A DNA stretch of 6,075 nt from Bacillota bacterium (GTDB taxonomy: Bacteria; Bacillota; UBA4882; UBA10575), in contig JAAYMP010000075.1 in the NCBI GenBank assembly GCA_012521315.1, positions 1-6,075 of the forward strand, written 5' to 3'. Shown piece by piece: positions 1 through 5,349 of this stretch (the first letter of the stretch is position 1; each line of letters starts with the position of its first letter). The position numbers were made by a program, and so were the translations under genes. The notes beneath the pieces are model-generated. The model searched no databases, was not told the origin of the DNA, and saw only the letters and a program-made list of their open reading frames with translations.

Positions 1-169
1 CCGGGAGTTTTCAGAGGATCTGGCCCAAGAGGTGCGCATCCAGTACGGTGGCAGCGTCAAACCGGAAAATATCAAGGAATTTATGACCCAGCCGGAGATC
101 GACGGCGCGCTGGTGGGTGGCGCCAGCCTGAAAGCCGATTCTTTTTACGGAATTATTGCTTACCAATGA
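1..169 (+). CDS. tpiA: Triosephosphate isomerase, C-terminal fragment (5' end outside window)
   Basis: This is the last 55 codons of triosephosphate isomerase, read from base 2 to a TGA stop at 167-169; the start lies upstream of the window. The enzyme interconverts dihydroxyacetone phosphate and glyceraldehyde 3-phosphate in cytoplasmic glycolysis. Two family hallmarks of the TIM barrel are visible: YGGSVKPENI (bases 44-73), the loop that helps bind the substrate phosphate, and the DGALVGGASL stretch near the C-terminus, which forms the second phosphate-binding loop. The protein ends in a normal short C-terminal helix (ADSFYGIIAYQ), so this end is intact. The stop is 36 bases before the gpmI start with no terminator between, which fits a shared transcript. 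The identification is firm; only the N-terminal part, with the catalytic Lys, His and Glu, cannot be checked. Confidence 0.95.
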   Translation, partial: REFSEDLAQEVRIQYGGSVKPENIKEFMTQPEIDGALVGGASLKADSFYGIIAYQ

Positions 170-205
170 ACCAAGGCGATGTCGTTGGAACGGAGAGATG
201 AGAAA

Positions 206-1762
206 ATGAAACTGAAACACAGACCGGTCGCCCTTATTATCCTGGACGGCTGGGGTCATAACCCTGATCCGGAGTATAAATATAGTGCGATCAAGGCGGG
301 CAAGACGCCCTTTGTGGACCGGATGACGGCGGAGAACCCCCATGCTCTGGTGGAAACCTCCGGCGAAGCGGTGGGTTTGCCGGAAGGGCAGATGGGCACC
401 TCGGAAGTGGGACACCTGAACATGGGGGCCGGGCGGGTCGTCTACCAAAGCCTGGTCCGGATCAGTAAAGCGCTGAAGAGCGGCGAAATTAAGCAAAACC
501 CGGTCTTTACCGGACTCATCCAGTACCTTGTGGAGAAGAAAAAACCCCTTCATTTTATGGGGCTGGTCTCCCCCGGCGGGGTGCACAGCCACACTGAGCA
601 TTTATACGGTTTTATCCGGCTGGCGGTGGAGATTGGCGTGCAGGAGATCTATGTTCATGCCTTTCTCGATGGACGGGATACCCCGCCGGCCAGCGCCAAG
701 GAATATCTGGCGGAACTCGAAGCGGAGCTGAAAAAGATCGGGACCGGGCGCATTGCGACCGTCGCCGGCCGGTATTACGCCATGGACCGGGATAAACGGT
801 GGGAACGGGTGGAAAAGGCTTATGCGGCGATGGTTGACGGCGAAGGGGAGAAAGCCCCCGATGCCCTGTCCGCCGTGGAGGCTTCGTACCAGAAGGGCGT
901 CCACGACGAGTTTGTGGTGCCGGTCGTGATCGAAAACGGCGGAAAACCGGTGGCCACCATTGCGCCCGGGGACGGGGTGATCTTCTTTAATTTCCGCCCT
1001 GACCGGGCCCGGGAGATCACTAGGGCTTTTGTAGACCGGGACTTTACCGGCTTTCCGCGGAAAAAAGGCTTCCTGGACACCCGCTTTGTCTGCCTGACCC
1101 AGTACGATGAGGAACTGGACGTTCCCTTGCTCTTCCCGCCGGAGCCACCGATGGAGAACATCCTCGGGAAATACCTCAGCGCTTTGGGGTTAAAACAGCT
1201 CCGGATTGCGGAGACCGAGAAATACGCCCATGTGACCTACTTTTTCAACGGCGGGGAAGAGGTTCCCTTCCCGGGCGAAGAGCGGATCCTGATCCCCTCG
1301 CCGAAGGTGGCCACCTATGACCTGCAGCCCGAGATGAGCGCCCCGGAGGTTACCGAACGGGTTTTAGCCGAGATCGCCTCCGGTCGTTTCGACGTGATCA
1401 TTATGAACTACGCCAACGGCGATATGGTTGGCCATACCGGGGTTTGGGAGGCGGCGGTGAAGGCCGCGGAGACGGTGGACGCTTGTCTGGCGCGGGTGGT
1501 GCCGGCGATTCTGGAGAAGGGCGGGGTGGTGCTGATCACGGCCGACCATGGCAACGCCGAACTAATGGTCGACCCCGAGACGCAGGAACCCTGGACCGCC
1601 CATACCACCTTCCCGACGCCGGTGATCCTGATCGGCTACAAGGAAAAATGCCGGTTAAAGAACGGGATTTTGGCCGATATCGCCCCGACCGTGCTGGAAC
1701 TGATCGGCCTGCCCAAACCGGCGGAGATGACCGGCCACTCTTTAATCGAACATTTGCCCTAA
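206..1762 (+). CDS. gpmI: 2,3-bisphosphoglycerate-independent phosphoglycerate mutase
   Basis: This enzyme converts 3-phosphoglycerate to 2-phosphoglycerate with Mn2+ and a phosphoserine intermediate; it belongs to the alkaline phosphatase superfamily. From ATG 206 it has 518 residues, close to the usual ~510. Family metal and catalytic residues are visible: Asp14 in LDGWG, the nucleophile Ser66 in MGTSEVGH, His127 in GGVHSH, Arg189 and Arg195 in the GRYYAMDRDKRW segment, Arg264 and Arg267 in NFRPDRAR, Lys339, Asp406 and His410 in NGDMVGH, Asp447-His448 in ADHGNAE, and His466 in WTAHTT. All sit a constant three residues beyond the positions known for the Geobacillus enzyme. An in-frame ATG at 179 would add nine residues, but GGAGAG at 192-197 is well spaced (8 bases) for ATG 206, and ATG 179 lacks a good site. 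It sits between tpiA and eno and is probably co-transcribed with both. Confidence 0.97.
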   Translation: MKLKHRPVALIILDGWGHNPDPEYKYSAIKAGKTPFVDRMTAENPHALVETSGEAVGLPEGQMGTSEVGHLNMGAGRVVYQSLVRISKALKSGEIKQNPVFTGLIQYLVEKKKPLHFMGLVSPGGVHSHTEHLYGFIRLAVEIGVQEIYVHAFLDGRDTPPASAKEYLAELEAELKKIGTGRIATVAGRYYAMDRDKRWERVEKAYAAMVDGEGEKAPDALSAVEASYQKGVHDEFVVPVVIENGGKPVATIAPGDGVIFFNFRPDRAREITRAFVDRDFTGFPRKKGFLDTRFVCLTQYDEELDVPLLFPPEPPMENILGKYLSALGLKQLRIAETEKYAHVTYFFNGGEEVPFPGEERILIPSPKVATYDLQPEMSAPEVTERVLAEIASGRFDVIIMNYANGDMVGHTGVWEAAVKAAETVDACLARVVPAILEKGGVVLITADHGNAELMVDPETQEPWTAHTTFPTPVILIGYKEKCRLKNGILADIAPTVLELIGLPKPAEMTGHSLIEHLP

Positions 1763-1804
1763 GGGATGCCCCCAGGTGGGGAGTTAATCATAAATCAGAT
1801 GAGC

Positions 1805-1812
1805 AGAGGAGG
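1805..1812 (+). promoter_or_regulatory. Ribosome binding site fixing the TTG start of eno
   Basis: AGAGGAGG lies 8 bases before TTG 1821 and is a strong match to the 16S anti-Shine-Dalgarno. Together with the in-frame TAA at 1815-1817 it settles the non-ATG start of enolase. Confidence 0.85.
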
Positions 1813-1820
1813 AATAAGCA

Positions 1821-3131
1821 TTGACTTCAATTGTTGATCTTCATGCCCGAGAAATTCTGGATTCCCGTGGGAACCCCACGGTCGAAGTGGAAGTCGCTTT
1901 GGCCGGCGGCGCGGTTGGGCGGGCGGCGGTACCGTCCGGGGCTTCCACCGGCGCTTTTGAGGCCGTTGAACTACGGGATGGGGATAAAAAACGTTACTTG
2001 GGCAAAGGAGTCCAGACGGCCGTTAATAACGTCAATGAGGAGATTGCCGGCGAGGTAATCGGCATGGACGCTTTGGACCAGACCGAAATCGACCAGTTAA
2101 TGATCGACCTGGACGGGACCTCGAACAAGGGGAAACTGGGCGCGAACGCCATTTTAGGAGTGTCCCTGGCAGTGGCCAAAGCGGCCGCCAACGCGCTGGA
2201 GATCCCTCTCTTCCGTTACCTCGGCGGGGTAAATGCCAAGGAGCTTCCGGTCCCGATGATGAACATCCTCAACGGCGGGAAGCATGCCGATAATAGTGTG
2301 GATCTGCAGGAGTTTATGGTCATGCCCGTCGGGGCGGAGAGTTTCTCCCAGGCGTTACAGTGGGGAGCCGAGATCTTCCATGCTTTGAAAGCGGTGTTGA
2401 AGGCCAAAGGCTACTCGACGGCGGTGGGCGACGAAGGCGGCTACGCGCCCAACCTGAAGAGTAACCAGGAAGCCTTGGACGTGATCATGGAAGCGATTAC
2501 GAAGGCCGGTTTAACTCCGGGCAAAGAGGTTATGTTCGCCATGGATCCGGCCTCCACCGAATTGTGGGATGCGGCCAAGGAGAAAGGTGAAGAAGGCAAG
2601 TATTACTTCTGGAAATCGGGGATGATGAAGACCCGTGAAGAGATGGTAGAGTTCTGGGCTGATTTGGTCAATAAATACCCAATCATCTCGATTGAAGACG
2701 GCATGGCCGAAGAGGACTGGGACGGTTGGGCGATGCTGACCGAGCGGCTGAAGGAAAAAGTGCAATTGGTTGGGGACGACCTGTTTGTGACCAACACAAA
2801 ACGTTTGGCGAAGGGGATCGGCTTGGGGGTCGCCAATTCGATTCTGATCAAAGTGAACCAAATCGGAACCCTCACCGAGACTTTGGATGCGATTGAGATG
2901 GCGAAGAAGGCCGGGTATACGGCGATTATTTCCCACCGTTCCGGTGAGACGGAGGACACCACCATTGCCGATATCGCCGTGGCCACCAATGCCGGTCAGA
3001 TTAAGACCGGTGCTCCTTCCCGGACCGACCGGGTAGCCAAGTACAACCAGTTATTGCGGATCGAAGATATGCTGGGTGATCGGGCGATTTACAGCGGACG
3101 GGCGGCCTTCTACAATTTGAAGAAGAAGTAA
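1821..3131 (+). CDS. eno: Enolase (phosphopyruvate hydratase)
   Basis: Enolase dehydrates 2-phosphoglycerate to phosphoenolpyruvate with Mg2+ in the cytoplasm. The 436-residue product is of normal length. The N-terminal domain opens with AREILDSRGNPTVEVEV and has the mobile loop SGASTGA (Ser42). The barrel shows NGGKHADN (151-158), QEF (163-165), the acid/base Glu205 in GDEGGYAP, Mg2+ ligands Asp242 (MDPAS), Glu292 (SIEDG) and Asp319 (VGDD), the catalytic Lys344 (LIKVNQIGT), the signature SHRSGETED (371-379) and substrate-binding Lys395. The start is TTG: an in-frame TAA lies six bases upstream (1815-1817), so no earlier start is possible, and the next in-frame Met is about 80 codons inside the conserved domain. 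The loop after Asp242 (about 246-268) is a few residues longer than in the E. coli enzyme, probably ordinary variation. It is the last gene of the glycolytic run. Confidence 0.98.
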   Translation: MTSIVDLHAREILDSRGNPTVEVEVALAGGAVGRAAVPSGASTGAFEAVELRDGDKKRYLGKGVQTAVNNVNEEIAGEVIGMDALDQTEIDQLMIDLDGTSNKGKLGANAILGVSLAVAKAAANALEIPLFRYLGGVNAKELPVPMMNILNGGKHADNSVDLQEFMVMPVGAESFSQALQWGAEIFHALKAVLKAKGYSTAVGDEGGYAPNLKSNQEALDVIMEAITKAGLTPGKEVMFAMDPASTELWDAAKEKGEEGKYYFWKSGMMKTREEMVEFWADLVNKYPIISIEDGMAEEDWDGWAMLTERLKEKVQLVGDDLFVTNTKRLAKGIGLGVANSILIKVNQIGTLTETLDAIEMAKKAGYTAIISHRSGETEDTTIADIAVATNAGQIKTGAPSRTDRVAKYNQLLRIEDMLGDRAIYSGRAAFYNLKKK

Positions 3132-3149
3132 GCGGCAGGAAGCGAAAAA

Positions 3150-3181
3150 GGCGGAAGGCCGGCTAAGGCCGGCCTTCCGCC
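3150..3181 (+). terminator. GC-rich hairpin after eno, probable terminator of the glycolytic operon
   Basis: A perfect 14-bp inverted repeat (3150-3163 with 3168-3181) around a TAAG loop begins 18 bases after the eno stop. Downstream on the + strand there is only GTTT within a C-rich stretch, so the U-tract is poor. On the opposite strand the hairpin is followed directly by five Ts (complement of A 3145-3149), which is the more canonical arrangement. It probably ends or stabilises the eno transcript; efficiency cannot be judged from sequence. Confidence 0.7.
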
Positions 3182-3220
3182 CCGTTTGCCAAAGCCCCGC
3201 AAAAAATATCCGGACAGGCC

Positions 3221-3249
3221 TTGTTTAGGGTGGTCAACTTTGATACAAT
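3221..3249 (+). promoter_or_regulatory. Sigma-A-type extended -10 promoter of secG
   Basis: TTGTTT at 3221-3226 (-35) and TACAAT at 3244-3249 (-10) are separated by exactly 17 bases. A TG one base before the -10 (3241-3242) makes it an extended -10 promoter. Transcription would begin near 3256, giving a leader of under 30 bases before the secG GTG. It lies downstream of the eno hairpin, so secG can be expressed apart from the glycolytic operon. Confidence 0.75.
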
Positions 3250-3269
3250 AAAACAATAAGCGACCCAGC

Positions 3270-3278
3270 AGGGGGTGA
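3270..3278 (+). promoter_or_regulatory. Ribosome binding site of secG
   Basis: AGGGGGTGA differs at one base from the extended Shine-Dalgarno AGGAGGTGA and sits 4 bases before GTG 3283. An ATG at 3281 is also in range but runs straight into TGA (3284-3286), so GTG is the productive start. Confidence 0.75.
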
Positions 3279-3282
3279 AGAT

Positions 3283-3498
3283 GTGAACTTTTTTTCGGTC
3301 CTTTTGTTAATTGTCTCGGTGGCTTTGATCGTGTTGGTAACGATCTTACCGAGCAAAGAGGAAGGCCTGGGCGCGTTGGGTGGCGGGTCTTCGCGTTTTT
3401 TTGGTAAAAACAAGGGATTGGAGGCCCTCCTGACGAAAATAACGGCCGGTTTAGGGGTAGCCTTTTTCCTGCTCGCGATCATTGCCAAGCTCTTGTAA
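3283..3498 (+). CDS. secG: Protein translocase subunit SecG
   Basis: SecG is the small subunit of the SecYEG channel in the cytoplasmic membrane and assists SecA-driven protein export. The 71-residue product has the expected topology: a hydrophobic helix at about residues 3-22, a Gly-rich loop with the family motif GLGALGGGSS (28-37) followed by FFGKNKGLEALL, and a second helix at about 53-70. The usual length is about 70-80 residues. The start is GTG with a strong Shine-Dalgarno. Placement just after eno is common in Firmicutes, where rnr and smpB often follow; here a terminator closes the gene at once and neither is present. Its own promoter and terminator make it a one-gene unit, with some read-through from eno possible. 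Confidence 0.95.
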   Translation: MNFFSVLLLIVSVALIVLVTILPSKEEGLGALGGGSSRFFGKNKGLEALLTKITAGLGVAFFLLAIIAKLL

Positions 3499-3520
3499 CT
3501 CCCGGATGGGAGTTTTTTTT
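3497..3520 (+). terminator. Intrinsic terminator of secG
   Basis: A 7-bp stem AACTCCC / GGGAGTT (3497-3503 with 3508-3514) with a GGAT loop is followed by an eight-T run (3513-3520, two of them in the stem). It begins within the secG TAA stop codon, so coding and termination signals overlap. This is a classical rho-independent terminator. Confidence 0.9.
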
Positions 3521-3619
3521 GTACCGCCGGCGAGAACTTTTTACTCAAGAAAAAAACTGGGTAAACCGAAGTTAATAATAAATGCTTGGCACCATTTAGC
3601 TTGGTCTCCACTTTTCTAC

Positions 3620-3648
3620 CCGACTAAGCAGGATTAGGCCATTATAAT
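3620..3648 (+). promoter_or_regulatory. Probable sigma-A promoter of the chemoreceptor gene
   Basis: A perfect TATAAT lies at 3643-3648. Seventeen bases upstream is CCGACT (3620-3625), which matches the -35 consensus at only three of six positions, so the promoter may need an activator. The predicted start near 3655 gives a leader of about 45 bases. I see no sigma-D (TAAA-N15-GCCGATAT) motif of the kind that often drives chemotaxis genes in Gram-positive bacteria. Confidence 0.6.
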
Positions 3649-3687
3649 GTAGAATGAAGTTATAGTTTAGGGATAGTATTCGGCCAC

Positions 3688-3696
3688 AGGGAGGGG
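3688..3696 (+). promoter_or_regulatory. Ribosome binding site fixing the TTG start of the chemoreceptor
   Basis: AGGGAGGGG ends 5 bases before TTG 3702. An in-frame TAG lies upstream at 3663-3665, and the first in-frame ATG (3732) falls inside the basic segment before the first membrane helix and has no comparable site, so TTG is preferred. Confidence 0.7.
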
Positions 3697-3701
3697 TTCC
3701 T

Positions 3702-5177
3702 TTGGAGTATATTAGTATCAAAAGACGCTTGATGATCCGGATTGTTTCTTCTTTAGCCATCGCACTATTGCTCAGCAATTTGATGGGAGCCTTTATCTCC
3801 ACCAAATTGATGCGGATAGTCCTCAATCTGCTGATGGTTGGGGTGTATATAATAATTGCGAACGGTTTTTTTAAGAAAGCAATCCTAAAGCCAATTGCGC
3901 AGCTTAATAAAGTCGCCGCGGAAGTTGCCCAGAACAACTTAAGCAACGAAGTGACGGTCCAGACGAGGGACGAGTTTGCGATCCTCGGCCAAAATATTAA
4001 CAAGATGCTTGAAAACCTTCGCCGTATTCTCCATGAAAACCTGGACGCGGCGGAGAAATTAACAATGGCCGCCCATGACATGTCAGCAATGGCGGAACAG
4101 GCAAATCTGTCGTCACAGGAAGTGACGCGCTCGATTGATGTCATTGCCCAGGGGACTGAGGAGCAATCCCACCATGTCAAACAGACATCTCTAGCCGCCC
4201 AACAGATGGCCTCGACCGCACAAGAAGTGGCCGCTGAATCGCAAAAAGCGGCTTCCTTTTCGAGTAGAGCTTCGGAACGGGCCAAAGCCGGCGGGGAGAT
4301 CATCCAGACGGTCCGGGGCAAAATCTTACAGGTTAAAGAGACCGTTGACGCTTCGGTGGATACGGTCCGCCGGCTGGGACAACGTTCGCAGGAGATCGGT
4401 AAGATTACCGACGTGATCCGGGCGATCTCCCGCCAAACCAACCTCCTAGCGTTGAACGCGGCTATTGAGGCCGCGCGGGCCGGAGAACACGGCCGCGGTT
4501 TCTCGGTGGTTGCCGATGAAGTGCGTGCCCTTGCCGAACAAACCACCGAATCGGCCAGCCAAATCGTGACAATGATCGATGAGATCCAGAAAGAAACCCA
4601 GGCTGCCGTGGAAGCCATGGAGCTTGGGAAGAACGTCGTCGACGAAGGGGCCGCTTTGGCTATTCAGGCGAATGAAGCCTTTAGTGCCATTGTTTCCGCG
4701 GTCACCGAAACCGTCCAGACGATTCAGGAGATTGCCGCCGCCTCCCAGGAACAGGCGGCCAGCAGTGAAGAGATGACCAGTACGATGACGGGTGTGGAGG
4801 AGATTGCCCAACGGAACGCGATGGCTGCCCAGCAAGTGGCGTCCGCGACCGAACAACAAAGAGCTGTTATGGAGCAGTTGACCAAATCATCCAGCACTTT
4901 GGTGGAGATGGCGGAGCAATTAACTTCGCTGGTGGGAAGATTTAAGGTCAGCTCCGATTTCCAGCGTTGCTGGCGGGTCCATGATTGCAACTCAGTGGAC
5001 TGCCCGGCCTACCAAGGGAAAGAAGAAAAATGTTGGTTGGTTCCCGATACCTTGCAGCGGTGCGGGATCCCCGCCGGGACAGTGGAAGAGAAACGGGCTA
5101 CCTGTCACCAGTGTGAGGTCTTCAAGATTAACACCGCCAAACTGGAGAAACAAACAGATCGGGTTGCCAATGCTTGA
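3702..5177 (+). CDS. Methyl-accepting chemotaxis protein with HAMP and C-terminal Cys-rich (CW-type) module
   Basis: This 491-residue chemoreceptor should signal through CheW and CheA to the flagellar motor. Two membrane helices (about 12-32 and 37-57) are joined by only a few residues, so there is no extracytoplasmic ligand domain. A HAMP follows (about 58-111; Pro64, DEF at 90-92, NKM at 100-102). The signalling domain is a long coiled coil with the canonical tip QTNLLALNAAIEAARAGEHG (245-264) and then RGFSVVADEVRALAEQ. Segments fitting the methylation consensus are at 345-354 and 352-361. After the last helix (about 413) comes a module with Cys423, 429, 434, 444, 454, 468 and 471, including CWRVHDC, CPAY, a second CW and a final CHQC. 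It resembles Cys-rich 'CW' modules at the ends of bacterial sensor proteins; metal or redox binding is inference. No CheR-docking pentapeptide ends the protein. It appears to be a single-gene unit, and its ligand is unknown. Confidence 0.93.
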   Translation: MEYISIKRRLMIRIVSSLAIALLLSNLMGAFISTKLMRIVLNLLMVGVYIIIANGFFKKAILKPIAQLNKVAAEVAQNNLSNEVTVQTRDEFAILGQNINKMLENLRRILHENLDAAEKLTMAAHDMSAMAEQANLSSQEVTRSIDVIAQGTEEQSHHVKQTSLAAQQMASTAQEVAAESQKAASFSSRASERAKAGGEIIQTVRGKILQVKETVDASVDTVRRLGQRSQEIGKITDVIRAISRQTNLLALNAAIEAARAGEHGRGFSVVADEVRALAEQTTESASQIVTMIDEIQKETQAAVEAMELGKNVVDEGAALAIQANEAFSAIVSAVTETVQTIQEIAAASQEQAASSEEMTSTMTGVEEIAQRNAMAAQQVASATEQQRAVMEQLTKSSSTLVEMAEQLTSLVGRFKVSSDFQRCWRVHDCNSVDCPAYQGKEEKCWLVPDTLQRCGIPAGTVEEKRATCHQCEVFKINTAKLEKQTDRVANA

Positions 5178-5203
5178 CGTTTAATAAAAAAGAGTTTCAA
5201 TGA

Positions 5204-5226
5204 GAAGCCAGTACCAAACTGGCTTC
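5204..5226 (+). terminator. Hairpin after the chemoreceptor gene, probable terminator
   Basis: A perfect 9-bp inverted repeat GAAGCCAGT / ACTGGCTTC (5204-5212 with 5218-5226) with loop ACCAA lies 26 bases after the stop. The sequence beyond it (CTCTTATGTCTGTT) is T-rich but has no clean T run, so termination may be incomplete. The flanking AAGAG (5190-5194) could extend the stem with CTCTT (5227-5231) across a bulge. Confidence 0.6.
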
Positions 5227-5238
5227 CTCTTATGTCTG

Positions 5239-5268
5239 TTGTCAACAAGACAATGGCAACAATAGTAA
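5239..5268 (+). promoter_or_regulatory. Possible promoter of ackA with an overlapping inverted repeat
   Basis: TTGTCA (5239-5244) matches the -35 consensus at five of six positions. The -10 is unclear: AATAGT (5261-5266, spacing 16) or TAGTAA (5263-5268, spacing 18). A short inverted repeat TTGTC-N5-GACAA (5239-5243 with 5249-5253) overlaps the -35 and could be an operator. Position just after the chemoreceptor hairpin and about 80 bases before ackA fits an ackA promoter. Confidence 0.4.
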
Positions 5269-5331
5269 TAGGGGGTGAAGGTTGGGGTAAAGTTGATGTT
5301 CGCTCAGTTTTCCGGCTTGGTTTAATAATTC

Positions 5332-5340
5332 AGAAAGGAG
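5332..5340 (+). promoter_or_regulatory. Ribosome binding site of ackA
   Basis: AGAAAGGAG is an exact match to the anti-Shine-Dalgarno region and ends 9 bases before ATG 5350. It is the strongest such site in the window, which fits high expression of acetate kinase. Confidence 0.85.
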
Positions 5341-5349
5341 TTGCGTACG

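Noticed and set aside
179..205. Start of gpmI at ATG 179
   Set aside because: It would add nine poorly conserved residues and has no well-placed ribosome binding site, whereas ATG 206 does.
11..904. Minus-strand frames of 196 and 100 codons over tpiA and gpmI
   Set aside because: Both overlap well-supported enzymes, have no recognisable motif, and are typical antisense shadows in GC-rich coding DNA.
1768..1782. Small CCCC/GGGG hairpin between gpmI and eno as a terminator
   Set aside because: The stem is only four base pairs and no T run follows; it is more likely a chance structure within one operon.
3586..3601. Possible sigma-54 promoter (TTGGCAC ... GC) before the chemoreceptor
   Set aside because: The -24 part TTGGCAC is good, but the GC is one base too close (9 instead of 10 bases after GG), and that spacing is strict. 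A perfect TATAAT lies downstream.
3521..3701. Cyclic di-GMP riboswitch before the chemoreceptor, as often found in Clostridia
   Set aside because: I looked for the conserved blocks of the class I aptamer and found only short scattered similarities (GTAAACC, CACAGGG) in the wrong order and spacing; the predicted leader is also only about 45 bases.
3596..4618. A 340-codon open frame on the minus strand across the chemoreceptor gene
   Set aside because: It is antisense to a clear receptor gene, its translation is a low-complexity mix rich in Ser, Ala and Arg as expected from the reversed codons, and it has no family motif.
3270..5280. Eleven-base direct repeat AGGGGGTGAAG at 3270 and 5270 as ends of a mobile element
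   Set aside because: The repeat is a Shine-Dalgarno-like sequence expected to recur; there is no transposase, integrase or terminal inverted repeat between the copies.
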